DNA of 64,000 nucleotides from Haliclystus octoradiatus (Eukaryota; Cnidaria; Staurozoa; Stauromedusae; Haliclystidae): positions 13,710,489 through 13,774,488 of the forward strand of contig OU744450.1 of assembly GCA_916610825.1 (NCBI GenBank). The letters are read 5' to 3'. The position numbers and the translations under genes are program-made. The number at the start of each line of letters is the position of its first letter. Position 1 is the stretch's first letter. Under the pieces are notes generated by a model that saw nothing but the letters and a program-made list of their open reading frames with translations, was not told the origin of the DNA and did not search any database. This document shows positions 13,901 through 22,484 of this stretch, piece by piece.

Positions 13901-16900
13901 TGTGGTGCCTCGTTTATGTGTAGCCTCATTATTACCACTATAAATACCTTGATAATCTTTAGATGTTTTAGTCTTAATCTTGTATGTACGCTAACGCTAT
14001 CAATTGAATTATAATGAATTGCAGTTTATACTTTGTTGTCAGTTATTGAGTCACAACATCATTGCAATCATACCGAATATGCTGTTTATTTTCTGTTTGA
14101 TTAATATTTTCGAATTTTTCAATTTATTTTGCTGAATGGCTGACCCTGGTTTTGTAACCCGTACTTTGAAGGCGACTAAAGAGCTATACAGTTACTTACT
14201 AAAACGTGGTAAATGGAAATAAAACATTACAGTATTTACCGTGGCTATTACAATATGACTTTATTATTTTTTTGAATCTCTGAATGACATGGTCCCAGGT
14301 ATAACATGGTGAAAATAATACAACTTGTTTACAACGATTCCTGCCTAAATCCACAAAACATATGTCAAGTTGGTTATTAGACGACTATATGATTTGTTAG
14401 AGACTGTCGTGCAAGAAGACATTCGTAATATGCTGTGAATTGTATTATCTTTAACTCACCAAGGCGATTCAAGGCGATGCAAGTAGGAATTTAACAGGTT
14501 TTCTAGACAATATCGAAATCATTTATAGCTATATCAAAAACTCTATAAAATTGAAGATAAACCTTATATAACAGATTCAATTAACTATAAATGCAATGTA
14601 GCCATTGCATTATATCGAGAATAATTTAAAACGTTAAATTGCTTATCATAAATTACATCAATTATCAAATCAATATATTTCACGTTTCCATAACAAACTA
14701 TGCTCAAAGTCTAGAACAACAAATAATATATACATCATTACTTTTAATTACATTTAATGATCACTAGGCCTACTTATACATTTGTGTACTTCATACAATA
14801 CTATTAAATATATGCCCATGCTAACAAAACTGCTATCGCCTTTTGACATAATAGATGCTAAATTGCTATAGATATCATCTAATTTTACTGTATTTCTTGT
14901 ATGACCGTGGTATGGCATAGCTGTTGTATAAATTCTATTAGAGTATATTTTGTATAAACTTTATTTGCCAGTCTTTAATAGAAATAAAATACACGCATGC
15001 ATACAAACATCATACTGTTGTAACCTTGTTTTTACTCAAAAAAAGTACATATAAACTACCATACAAAAGAGATTTACTTTTTGGACCATTTCTTTCCCTC
15101 ATTTTTAATACATTGACATAGATATAAAAGGATATGGACCATATCAACTTTTTTGCACAGTTTATTCTTTACGCAATTACAATGAAACATTAAATACATA
15201 GAATCACTCTATGTTCAACGGTGAATTTATAATATCAAAAATATTTGTTTTATGGACATCAGCCTCAGTATATATTTCATCATTTTCCTGCTCATTTCTA
15301 GTGATTGCAATTTATTTTCAATTTCTTGGTTAATTTTCACACAATGTAAACTAACAACATCGCTCATATAGTGATGCGAATTAAAATATATCCATACAAC
15401 CATTTTTATAAATATATAGATATATAGAATCTACCTCAATTCCTTCATCGCATTTAACTGCAGTAGGAGCAGCAAGCTAGATTATCTTGATACAAGACAT
15501 AATGTGCTCAGACAGGTATGCGAGATTTTATATCTCTTTTTTAAGATAATTATGATCGGCGTCCAAGAAGTGTGAAATACCTGGTAAAACAGAGCTTGTT
15601 TGGACGAATTTTTTCTCTGAAATAAGACTTTATGGCTATGCCGTTTTTCAGTTTTTGCTGTGTACAAGATAAGAAGATACTTATTGCTGTTATTTCTTTT
15701 TCAGATGTGAATGCCGTAGTATTATCTGATCCTGGTCCAGTGAGAGCTGGATTTGAATCCTACTTTACATGTCGAACGCAATACAGAGCAGAGCAAGACT
15801 CAGTTGCACTACAAATAAATGATGTTGATATACTTTCGCCATTTACACCTAATCTAAATGACAGCGGCAAAATCTTGAAATGCAAAGGAAATCTTTGTGG
15901 ATGCCCCGGGGAAATGAGTCTAACATTACGGGTTTTTTGTAAGTAATATTTTGATTTAATGCATCAATAAATTGATTCTCAACTATAAAATAGCTACTAT
16001 GTCAGATCTTATCATCAATCACAAGAGAAACTAAGATTTATCAATAAGAAAATCGATTTCCATTTCCAGTTTCACACTTTATCTTGCTTTTTGACGCTTT
16101 TTTCGTATTACTAAGCTCGTGGGATGAAGAATTTTTTTGTAAAACTAATCAGCTTCATTCAACTCTGATGATCGTCAAATAACTAATGACGGTGACAGAA
16201 TCATATACATAGACATACTGCAAATTACCCTATACCCTGTTCGATATAAATAGTTTTTGTTAACAATTATATTAATTGGATCATCCGACACTTCTTTATA
16301 ACGGAGAAAATATCAATTCGCCCAAACCACAATTGTCATTATTTCTGCTGAAATTATGATAACACGTATAGTAAATGACGACCCTACACTGCAAGTACAC
16401 GAATTGAGAGAATCGTGATAACAAAATTCAAAACGATCTCGTTTGAAACTCTCTTTCATGTACAAGTTTGTACTTTAAACGGGATTAACATTACATGCAG
16501 CTAAATACGTAAATATTCTAGAATTTGTGATGCAAACTCAAGCATCTATTTGCAATCGATGCATGACACAGATTATAACAACCAGATACTGCAAGTGTAA
16601 AAATGGCGTTCGACAATTTTGATTGGTTAATAATCAACTGCCATTATTATTGTTTCCTATAAATGGAAACACTCCATCGTTCTTCAATAAGATTTTTTGT
16701 GGGATTCTCCACATAATGATACTGGAAATAATCCACTTTTGAAGCTGATTTTAGCCCCATGAAGCTACTGAATGCAAGTGGTTGGATAATATTTATAGGT
16801 CAAAATAAAAATCATAATTTTGATGTTAGGGTTGCCCTAGATTCGAGAAACTAAAATTTCACGATTGAAATGGAGAAAGTACGAATATATTTATGGTTTA

Positions 16901-18541
16901 CCATTTGAATTTACATTGTGGATTAAAAAGTGATATGCAATGATACTAGGTGATATTGAATAAAGCAATATCAGCCAAAAAGTAGACTATTTGCAATGAA
17001 TAATTTATCCAATTTTTTTTTATTTTTGCCAATGTTTTCAATCCATCATATGTACTCAAAAATCACAGCATTTCAAAGATAAATTAATTAAATGCTTTGG
17101 TAAAATATAATTTCCCATGCAATTACTGTATATTTTATTTATCGAAAATTGCTTGAATTCTTAACTTATATTTTCTTCAGTAAATTCGATGATTCTAATC
17201 ATAACTTCCATAAATCAACAAAACCTTGTTCTCTAGTACACAATATACCTTTATCAAATGTCCATATCGGAGTGGATGACATTTTTTCTATTATTTTGCT
17301 TTAGCATGTAAATTGGGCGCAAAAGAAACATTCAATATACGGATGAAATTATTATTAAAATTAATCGTGTTTTCCATTGCGATTTTAGCGCGTAACCGCT
17401 GCCAGGTCATCGATAGGCAACACACATGATAGCAGCAATGCTTCATAACCCTATTAAAAATCCCCTTAATATTTAGCATTTCCTTGTTGCGTACAACATT
17501 ACCAACTTCATTACCAACATTATGCATTTATTTGACGTGATGACTAAGTATGATAAATATTTCAGCCATTGGATCACATACATTTAATAGTTGAATAAAA
17601 AGTTTAAATTCCATCCATCATTCATCCAGCCGTAATATACTTAATAAATGTTTCATATGTGGGTATAGTTTTAGGTCCAATAAACTTCACTGATCCTGGA
17701 AATGTTACTGCTGGAGATGAAACAACTTTCTTATGTGAAGCAGAAAGCGTTCCTGAAGCAATGTACCAAATCAAAATCGACGGAGTTGTTGTAGCAACTG
17801 GTAGTCCACTTGTATATACACCATCAATTAGTGACAATGGCAAAATAATCGAATGCATCGCAACAAACCCAGAAAGCGGAAATTCCGTATCAGATGACTA
17901 CATCCTAAATGTTTTATGTAAGTATCAAAATTAGAATATTTTATAAGTTATTAGTGTGATGCGAGCATGATTATACAACAGCAATTAAGGCATGAAATGC
18001 ATGAATTTGTTTTACAATCCACTCAAAGCTCCAACTGATATGATATCGTCGAGTCAGTCAACGTTCTTCTGTCCCGAATAGTTGTGATATTCTGTTTTCT
18101 GTTCTTTTTTCCATGGAGGCTCGGCTACCATTAGAGTCTACATTTCATACAGTACTATAGTGTTGATTGCAAAATATATATGATTCTAGAATTAGACTTC
18201 ATCATGGGTTTGTTTTAAAGTTATTAAAAGCATTCACATTCATCATATAAAAGAGTTACTACACGGTTGTCGTGTTTTGGATTGATATTTACCAATGTTG
18301 GAAGGGTCTGGAGAAACACGGATCCCATAAATCGCTCGTACCTCCCAGCATTCCTCGTTTAGTAAATACCATTTCGATGCACCGCCTTGGTATCCTTTTT
18401 GTTGGGTGCTTGAATTTTATCCATCTGGTTGCATCCTTTGAGGTAGCTGAAAATCATGATTACGAAACTGAAATTGATGAAACTGAAATGTCACAATATT
18501 TGATAGTTGGTCAAAAACAAGGAATTATGATGAAAACCTAA
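1892..18541 (+). CDS. Spliced gene: secreted-type TSP1 / two Ig-like domain, probable single-pass membrane protein
   Basis: Five exons join in frame: 1892-1973, 2128-2292, 15705-15938, 17669-17917 and 18363-18541. They total 909 nt, encoding 302 residues and a stop. Every junction is phase 1, the usual class for shuffled extracellular modules. The order is a hydrophobic leader, one TSP1 repeat, two Ig-like modules, a hydrophobic segment (roughly 16-18 residues, a plausible membrane span) and a short acidic tail with several tyrosines. An AATAAA overlaps the stop. By domain logic it is a cell-surface recognition or adhesion protein; its ligand is unknown. Intron 2 (2293-15704) contains a complete gypsy element in the same orientation. 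The last exon is the least certain: it is supported by acceptor, phase and hydrophobic segment, not by a known domain. Missing small exons in the long introns cannot be excluded. Confidence 0.65.
2128..2292 (+). CDS. Exon 2: thrombospondin type 1 repeat
   Basis: After a good acceptor (TTTATTACAG), the 55-codon exon encodes a complete TSP1 module. It has the WMEWSKC tryptophan/cysteine start, the RTRTRLC arginine ladder, and the closing pair CSTGKACP. TSP1 repeats bind glycosaminoglycans or proteins in extracellular matrix and receptor ectodomains. The donor GTAAGAAT follows at 2293. Phase 1 on both sides makes this a symmetric exon. Confidence 0.88.
4190..5190. other. GC-richer island of unknown origin in intron 2
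   Basis: Base composition changes sharply here from the surrounding AT-rich intron: CG dinucleotides and G-rich stretches are common, and both strands have frames of about 65-128 codons (minus 4301-4498 and 4615-5001; plus 4960-5175). None shows a domain I recognise. The minus frame at 4301-4498 begins with a leader-like hydrophobic run, which may be chance. The best reading is an old inserted element or processed sequence, not an intron-nested gene. Confidence 0.35.
9589..9594 (+). repeat. Left target-site duplication of the gypsy element
   Basis: TCATTG immediately precedes the 5' LTR and recurs immediately after the 3' LTR at 14059-14064. If one extra T is counted in the LTR, the duplication is the 5-bp CATTG. 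Either length is normal for Ty3/gypsy integration. Confidence 0.85.
9595..9752 (+). repeat. 5' LTR of the gypsy element
   Basis: The 158-bp repeat begins TGTGGTGCCTCG and ends GAGTCACAACA. It matches 13901-14058 base for base on reading. It should carry the element's promoter and polyadenylation functions. A TATAAATA box is at 9633-9640. No AATAAA is visible inside the LTR. Confidence 0.96.
9633..9640 (+). promoter_or_regulatory. TATA box of the 5' LTR
   Basis: TATAAATA stands in the first third of the LTR, where the U3 promoter of a short gypsy LTR is expected. The same box is in the 3' LTR at 13939-13946. Confidence 0.6.
9754..9771 (+). promoter_or_regulatory. Primer-binding site for minus-strand DNA synthesis
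   Basis: The sequence begins TGGCGCAGT one base after the 5' LTR. TGG pairs with the CCA end of a tRNA. From memory, these first nine bases equal the start of the serine-tRNA primer site of Drosophila 17.6/297-type elements. Later bases differ, so tRNA-Ser is only a suggestion. Confidence 0.65.
9825..13682 (+). CDS. gag-pol: Gag-Pol polyprotein of the Ty3/gypsy element
   Basis: One uninterrupted frame of 1285 codons. A capsid-like Gag occupies roughly residues 1-195. A nucleocapsid region at 201-233 has one irregular Cys/His cluster and a canonical CCHC knuckle at 220-233. The aspartic protease has D-P-G-A-T at 313-317; the usual second residue is Thr or Ser, so proline is odd. Reverse transcriptase has the YIDD catalytic motif at 579-582. 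RNase H has the acidic SDAS motif around Asp727 and TDHKPL farther on. Integrase has an HHCC zinc site (His955, His958, Cys987, Cys990) and the catalytic triad Asp1017, Asp1070, Glu1106 with DD35E spacing. No chromodomain is apparent. The protein would package and reverse-transcribe the element RNA and integrate the cDNA. The frame starts 72 nt after the 5' LTR at ATGGCAGG. With no internal stop and identical LTRs it may still be functional, apart from the protease question. Confidence 0.96.
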   Translation: MAGFRGRLPSEFDPTQLNAYDKYIKWRSAFENYVLATDIDLKTPRKQLAILYNVAGEEFRQFCKKNCKFTIDTPENVENVLIEMGNILKPQRRHLQYRCKLLDSKQGTDQSINEFLQALRTAYEESGYTDHNLNGELLIRDLLIRGIRNEDAKRLILQQDIDKLTITDCTNLISTFETVMMNNPTSSTIEGAASAITYDDCKFCGRSHGKGNCPAFGKTCNKCQAKNHFANKCNNFKKDKSSTEKKYKKYSKKNTKEKLAAVNLDNESDSSSEESACVSDISFAVDDIKDNITGKRLYVNLYCAGEALKFLIDPGATSTMVPEGYLRQAKDYKPLKNNYVRPWNSKPIKISASGTLKLSASPQHRAVKVFAKSIANLKCPLLSYSDYLALGGTPIALPSEFNVEVNTVETLSSIGSATIQIKSDAKPVVQGARKLAFRLHDPVAKEINHMVKAKILERVTGHSEWLSPIVVAWRKNGKPRICGDFRRLNESINRERYVIPTADTVFSNLHGSTVFSTLDLESGFNQIKLDDKSSNLTTISTHCGNYRYLRLPFGISSAPEIFQRTMSDHLSDLQGCSVYIDDILVHGKDLVEHNARLDAVMARLNTVGAKLNKDKCKFAQSKLHYLGHIISADGLAPDDNKITEALSLPPPTTIDESRRLLGMINYLQKFLPSLSTKVKPIRDILKGKFDLNAVNSAWDDVKSALRNVATTSFRFYNTKSETAILSDASPYGLGACLLQRDNCNSEWRPVMSASRSLTATEEKYSQMERELLSIVFGATRFRQFILGGDVEFWTDHKPLEVIWTKPFDDIPPRLQRMMLRLAPYGAKVIYKPAREEMNRLADTLSRKPTSVERQEITDCEYEQIAAVVRESAGTLLFDDFITIDDVAQETLSSNALSIIIDAIQNNNWSNLSEVFDSFFKERHNLTVMEKPRLLLRGTQIVIPSVLRERLVKIAHDSHLGVKGTIAQLSSVWWPGITADAKAAVARCEHCIELQDNLPNLELQPSGVLPPWHTVAADIFHVNKKAYLSVVDYGSRYPEVFPLTCEKHEEIIDAFEHLFCVRGPTCEIMTDNGSQFTCKEFKRFCKAWGVRIRHSAPRYARSNGMVERFHRTFKRRWHSCDHLADKQRLRRVLFSLRTSYHRTIGTTPLHALMGRKPITQIPGLLYNKTVNTEHQIASKIAMKNMHDKKNNVLKLSTPNIGERVTIRTGNTLVSGEVKSTTPRRVEVINTENGNTLVRARAQVITPTRQTDITRVTEPLDLQRTTRSGRVSKPPVRLDPSDPSTFQ
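13886..13900 (+). promoter_or_regulatory. Polypurine tract priming plus-strand DNA
   Basis: A nearly pure purine run, AAAAGAAAAGGCGAG, ends at the base before the 3' LTR. This is where the plus-strand primer must lie in an LTR element. One C interrupts it. Confidence 0.75.
13901..14058 (+). repeat. 3' LTR of the gypsy element
   Basis: This is the 158-bp copy of the 5' LTR with no difference that I can see. It is followed by the TCATTG target duplication at 14059-14064. Confidence 0.96.
14065..15704. other. Right part of intron 2
   Basis: AT-rich intron sequence between the gypsy insertion and the exon 3 acceptor. No gene, repeat family or RNA gene was recognised. The minus-strand frame at 15482-15667 is a chance frame. 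Confidence 0.5.
15705..15938 (+). CDS. Exon 3: first Ig-like domain
   Basis: The exon has 78 codons, with acceptor TTTTTCAG, donor GTAAGTAA and phase 1 at both ends. It encodes a short beta-sandwich-like module: SDPGPVRAG, then a B-strand cysteine in YFTC, then the DSGKILKC block containing the F-strand cysteine, then a closing beta strand SLTLRV. A second cysteine pair (CKGNLCGC) is inserted after the F strand. The usual E/F motif DxGxYxC appears as DSGKILKC. The open frame continues upstream to 15632, but the acceptor and phase fix the exon start. Confidence 0.75.
15939..17668. other. Intron 3
   Basis: AT-rich sequence between the two Ig-like exons. Nothing else was recognised; the minus-strand frame at 17291-17527 has no domain. 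Confidence 0.5.
17669..17917 (+). CDS. Exon 4: second Ig-like domain
   Basis: The exon has 83 codons and is a clear paralogue of exon 3. It shares the DPGNVTAGDETTFLC start, the SDNGKIIEC block with the second cysteine, and a closing YILNVL strand. The region between the cysteines (YQIKIDGVVVATGS) looks like C to E strands without the core tryptophan. The acceptor is a weak TATAG at 17668, chosen because it gives phase 1 like the other exons. The donor is GTAAGTAT at 17918. Confidence 0.75.
18363..18541 (+). CDS. Exon 5: transmembrane segment and C-terminal tail (probable)
   Basis: A pyrimidine-rich acceptor ending CGTTTAG at 18362 gives phase 1, and the total coding length then divides by three. 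The product has a basic start, a hydrophobic stretch (LGILFVGCLNFIHLVASF) long enough to cross a membrane, and a tail rich in Glu/Asp/Thr with two tyrosines. The stop is at 18539-18541. This would make the protein a type I membrane receptor. No conserved tail motif could be named, so a misassigned exon remains possible. Confidence 0.55.
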
Positions 18542-18546
18542 ATAAA
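18541..18546 (+). promoter_or_regulatory. Polyadenylation signal of the TSP1/Ig gene
   Basis: AATAAA overlaps the last base of the stop codon. The 3' untranslated region would be very short, and the cleavage site would fall in the following 10-30 bases. Confidence 0.5.
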
Positions 18547-20636
18547 ATTGAAAGGATATGTTTATTTACAGTATATATAATGTACAAACTTGAAATAACT
18601 ACAATTAGTTACAATTAATTCAACTTATTGCGAATTGAAAATTGTATGTGATATTTTTCAATTGATACAATTCTATTGTCGGATAGTTCATGAATGATTA
18701 ACCAAAAATACTGTGCTGTTTCAGAGAATTATCACGATCGCCTTTTCCGAATTTTATTTCTTCATCACGTTAAGCTGTTGTTGCATTGACGACTGTTTTT
18801 GAATAAAGGGATGTTTCGAACCTCTCCTATTAAGACAAAAGGTCCTGATCCGGCTTGCGTTTATAGACATAAATGGACTTCAAAATAGCTACTGTAGAAA
18901 ATTGAATGAATCGGAAGCAAAGTAACAATTATTTTATTTTTGCTAAATTGAATGAAAAATAAAAAGATTATCCTACACATTGGCATTAGTGGTGGGAAGT
19001 GGCGATGTGAGCGTATTTGGGTACATAACGCATCAATGCGACTGCGTATTAATACTCTGATATCATATATTGTAAATTATCTTCTCGATCTGATTAAAAT
19101 TAATTTATTAATTTGCAAATTTTTAGTTTCTAAAAGCTACAAATATAATACTGCATAAGTAAAAATTTAGGCTTAGTCCAATTCTTACCTTATGTAGCAA
19201 TGATTATCAATGACTTAATAAACTGTAATAGCTGCCGTCTATCATTTAGAAACATGACAATGATACAATTGAACATTAACTTTATCATCCAACGGAGATC
19301 AGGCTCATTTCGTTTTGTTTTCTGAGTAGATTAGATGATAATCATGATGATGTAGGACAGTTTAATCGCGGCTGGTGTGATTTGTAATCTTCATGTTTCC
19401 CTTCTTGAGCTGTTACAGATTGTTTTGATTTGACCTTCAGTGATCTTGGTACCCCCTATACGGCTTGTATCCCTGCAGGGAAAAACACAACATAGGGTCT
19501 AATGGTCTATGACTTTTGAAATAATTTTATTCTGGAATTAGAAATGTTTACAGACCAGAATATAGAATATTAAATGTTCATCCACATCTTTCAAAAGGAG
19601 ACAAGAAATTCTTTTCTAGCATAGTAGCTTGGTTTTTTGTTAAACATATCAGATGAGAATGATGACAAAAAATATTTACGAAAATTAGAAGTCATGATGT
19701 TGGCAGGACCTGGACATATCAAATAAATGTAAGAGCCAATTTACTAGGAAACATTTTTGCCGTTGAAAACAGCTTCGAAAGAGTCAACTTGATGACCGGA
19801 AAATGCTTCAACAATGCCATGCAATGCCGTGGCTTGATTGTTGTGTTTAATTTGATTCTGTTTGTATTACGCCTTGCTCTAAATGTAAATATTCTCAGTA
19901 ATATTTAGTCGCTCTCTTCATAAGACAACCTATGAAGAATCACATGCACTAAATGTAATATTTCCAAACTCTACGCAAAGTCAATAGCTGCGCAAATTTC
20001 AAGCGCCATATTTGTTAAAGTGCACATGACACCAAAAAATTTTATTCCGGAATCAAGTAGCCCATGCAAAATAAATAGGAATGGCGGCAATAATTTTTCG
20101 ATTTGGACTCTTATAAGTGGAGATATTTAATTTTGAAAGTACCATATTTCAGAAATTGTGCTCCTTCGAAAGTCGGAACTCATGCCGGAATGACAAGAAA
20201 GCCCACTATGGAAAAATAACCATGTCTAGACTTCAAAAAATCGTAACTTTTTTCTCGCGAAAAAGAAATTGTCCACTTTCCAGAACAGATATGCCCATAT
20301 CTTCGGGACACCTTGTTGGCCATATATGACTGAAATTGAACGTAAAATGTAGAGTTTATAAAGGTTTTATTAGACTTCGATAAAGTTTTTCTGTCAAAAA
20401 GGTGTTAAAACACTGGATTAACGCATGTTATGCATCAAGGTGTTGATTACTAAAACAGCGGCAAAATGCTTTGTATTCACTTCGCCGCGGATGATGATCT
20501 AAACGTCTAAAAACCATTGCATGACCCCCTGTTTGCCTTGCAACAGACGCGTTTCTTCAACAAAAACACACATTTTATATTCGACGGACAACGGTTGTTG
20601 TCGACTTCTTCACAAAGCTATCCTGTCTAAGAATTA
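18547..20636. other. Intergenic sequence downstream of the TSP1/Ig gene
   Basis: About 2.1 kb of AT-rich DNA. The frames at 18952-19158 and 20117-20329 have no recognised domain. No repeat shared with the rest of the window was seen. Confidence 0.45.
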
Positions 20637-21386
20637 TATTTAATCAATGAATTTAATATGCTGGAGATGTTTTTATCTGATATATAAAATACAATATTAT
20701 ATCACAAAAGACGTAATATATTGACGACACAGAGAGGTGTCTCATATTCGGGGAAAGATGGATATAATAATTCACTGAAACTAAAACATTTTGTACAGTT
20801 TAGACACACATATGGACAGTTTTACATTAATTTTAATTTTAATTTTATCATTGTTCAACTAATTTACATTTTTTTGTTGACGAAAACCAGATGTTATTCG
20901 TGAAATTATACAGTACAGTAACAAATCATATGATATTGCATTGTTTTTCGTTTCGAGCACTTCAGTGAGTGAATCATCGCTACAGATACACATGGCGAGT
21001 AGAACCGCCTTCAATGTCTGTATTATATTTACCTCGACCCTGAAATAATTCGAGTGTGCCCAGTGCATATCAGCATGCGAGTGTTGTTCAAGCAGAATCA
21101 AATCATGACGATCATCACGAATAACATTTAGCCTTCGTCAACATAAAATGTAAATTACTTGAACAATGAAGTTGAATTTGATAAAGTCAAAATTAATGTA
21201 AAACTGTCCATATGTGTGTCCAAACTGTACAAAATGTTTTGGTTTCAGTGAATTATTATTTCCATCATTACCCAAATGTAAGACACCTCTCTGTGTCGTC
21301 AATATATTACGTCTTTTGTGATATAATATTGTATTTTATATATCAGATAAAAACATCTCCAGCATATTAAATTCATTGATTAAATA
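20637..21386. mobile_element. Foldback / MITE-like element with ~250-bp inverted arms
   Basis: The left arm 20637-20888 reads again as the reverse complement at 21130-21386, with scattered mismatches and short indels. Recognisable pairs are ATTTAATCAATGAATTTAAT at the outer end, a shared GACACAGAGAGGTGTC block, and CATATGGACAG. The roughly 240-bp loop holds no gene. The long-arm, short-loop design is that of foldback or snap-back MITE elements. No clear target-site duplication was found, so the superfamily is unknown. Confidence 0.8.
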
Positions 21387-21405
21387 ATGATATAATATTG
21401 TAAAA

Positions 21406-21450
21406 TACCAATCAATCATTCAAATTCAAGTAAAATATATGTATATATAT
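21406..21450 (+). repeat. Left arm of the inverted repeat that brackets the 39-kb array
   Basis: The arm begins TACCAATCAATCATTCAAAT and runs into an alternating TA stretch. It is the reverse complement of 60950-60989 with about one difference before the TA tract. The whole tandem array lies between the arms. Confidence 0.85.
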
Positions 21451-21522
21451 CACTTATATACATAATACTGTCTGTTTATATATCACAATCTACTTATATT
21501 AATAATACTGTCTGTTTATAGA
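21451..21522 (+). repeat. 33-38 bp minisatellite in front of unit 1
   Basis: Two or more variants of an AT-rich repeat contain ACTTATATACATAATACTG or ACTTATATTAATAATACTG, followed by TCTGTTTATATA. Similar spacers lie at about 22414-22484, 24459-24507, 28307-28379, 34654-34763, 37645-37684, 40729-40778, 49081-49157 and 52156-52244. They are found only next to unit ends, between 3' ends or in front of 5' ends. Confidence 0.85.
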
Positions 21523-22413
21523 TCACAATATTTCGATATTTCGATATTTCGATATTTCTGTGTCTGTCAGCGACTTATGTACGTCTTACTGGTGAAATAA
21601 TACGGATAATCCGTTGTCGGGAAATTATGCAAACATTTGTGTCGAGATAACCGTGTACAGTAACAAATTTGTTGAATGAAAAGTATGGGTCTATGACGTT
21701 GTTTTAAAATAATATACTTCATCTGATATTTTATTTGATATCATTGCATTAAAAAATTCAGAGATTTTGAAAAATTTCATAGGTCGATAATCTAGCGGGC
21801 AGCCAAATCGAATTCAAATTGAAATCTCCAGAACAAAAATATTTTGCTTTGAATTTAAAAGCTGCGTGTAAATTGTTTGAACAAGTGAAACTTGAAACTG
21901 AATCAGTTTTATGATAATTAAAACAATACGAAATACTGAATTACATTGAATTACCAGTATAAATAAGCCAAACAAAATATGTTTTGAAATCAAAGAAACG
22001 TAGACTTATTTCATGTAGTGTTGATATCAGCAATACATATAGCGCTGCACAAACGCTATGAAAATTAAAGAGACTTTAGGTCTTTAATCTATTGATGAAA
22101 CAAAATGCCGTTCATTACTTTTCACAAAATCGAGATACAAAACATTTCACTTTTAAATTGGATACTTTGATATATAATTTCTGAGAACACTGAGCAAACA
22201 ATCTGTTTTGAAATGAATAATCTATCGCGGGGCATAAAAACAAATTAACTTGCAAGAATTTTCAAAATGACGTTGGCGTTCGACCAATTCGAAAAATATT
22301 CAAAGTTCGAATAGATTATCTGTCTACAGTATAAAATTATAGAGTTTAGAATTAATCAAGGCATTGCACAAAAGTATTTCTATAATTTATTATTTAATAT
22401 AAAAACATGAATC
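21523..22413 (+). mobile_element. Array unit 1, 5' part only (truncated)
   Basis: The unit starts A|TCACAATATTTCG, followed by several TATTTCGA octamers and the conserved TGTCTGT...CGACTTATGTACG block. It stops about 890 bp in, where minisatellite and unit 2 begin. It contains no coding sequence. Confidence 0.85.
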
Positions 22414-22484
22414 TACTTATCACTTATATACATAATAATGTCTGTTTATATCTACTTATATTAATAATACTGTCTGTTTATATA

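Larger units (their letters stand above)
9595..14058 (+). mobile_element. Complete Ty3/gypsy LTR retrotransposon, 4464 bp, recently inserted
   Basis: The element has two 158-bp LTRs that I read as identical, beginning TG and ending CA. It also has a primer-binding site directly after the 5' LTR, one Gag-Pol frame of 1285 residues, and a purine-rich tract directly before the 3' LTR. Flanking TCATTG duplications prove a clean insertion. LTRs of a new copy start identical, so the absence of differences implies a young insertion. It lies in intron 2 of the TSP1/Ig gene in the sense orientation. There is no env frame. The single fused Gag-Pol frame and the domain order protease, RT, RNase H, integrase fit the gypsy/mag type widespread in invertebrates; clade assignment is inference. 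Confidence 0.96.

Noticed and set aside
15632-15704. In-frame extension upstream of the first Ig-like exon as a gene start
   Set aside because: The TTTTTCAG acceptor at 15704 with phase 1 matches exons 2 and 4, and the extension has no leader peptide.
18272-18362. Upstream ATG of the last-exon frame as an independent small gene
   Set aside because: The phase-1 acceptor at 18362 brings the frame into the spliced gene with a total length divisible by three, and the upstream part has no recognisable feature.
21530-21556. Regular octamers (TATTTCGA) at unit starts as a CRISPR-like array
   Set aside because: They are contiguous without spacers and sit in an animal genome. They are a simple tandem repeat.
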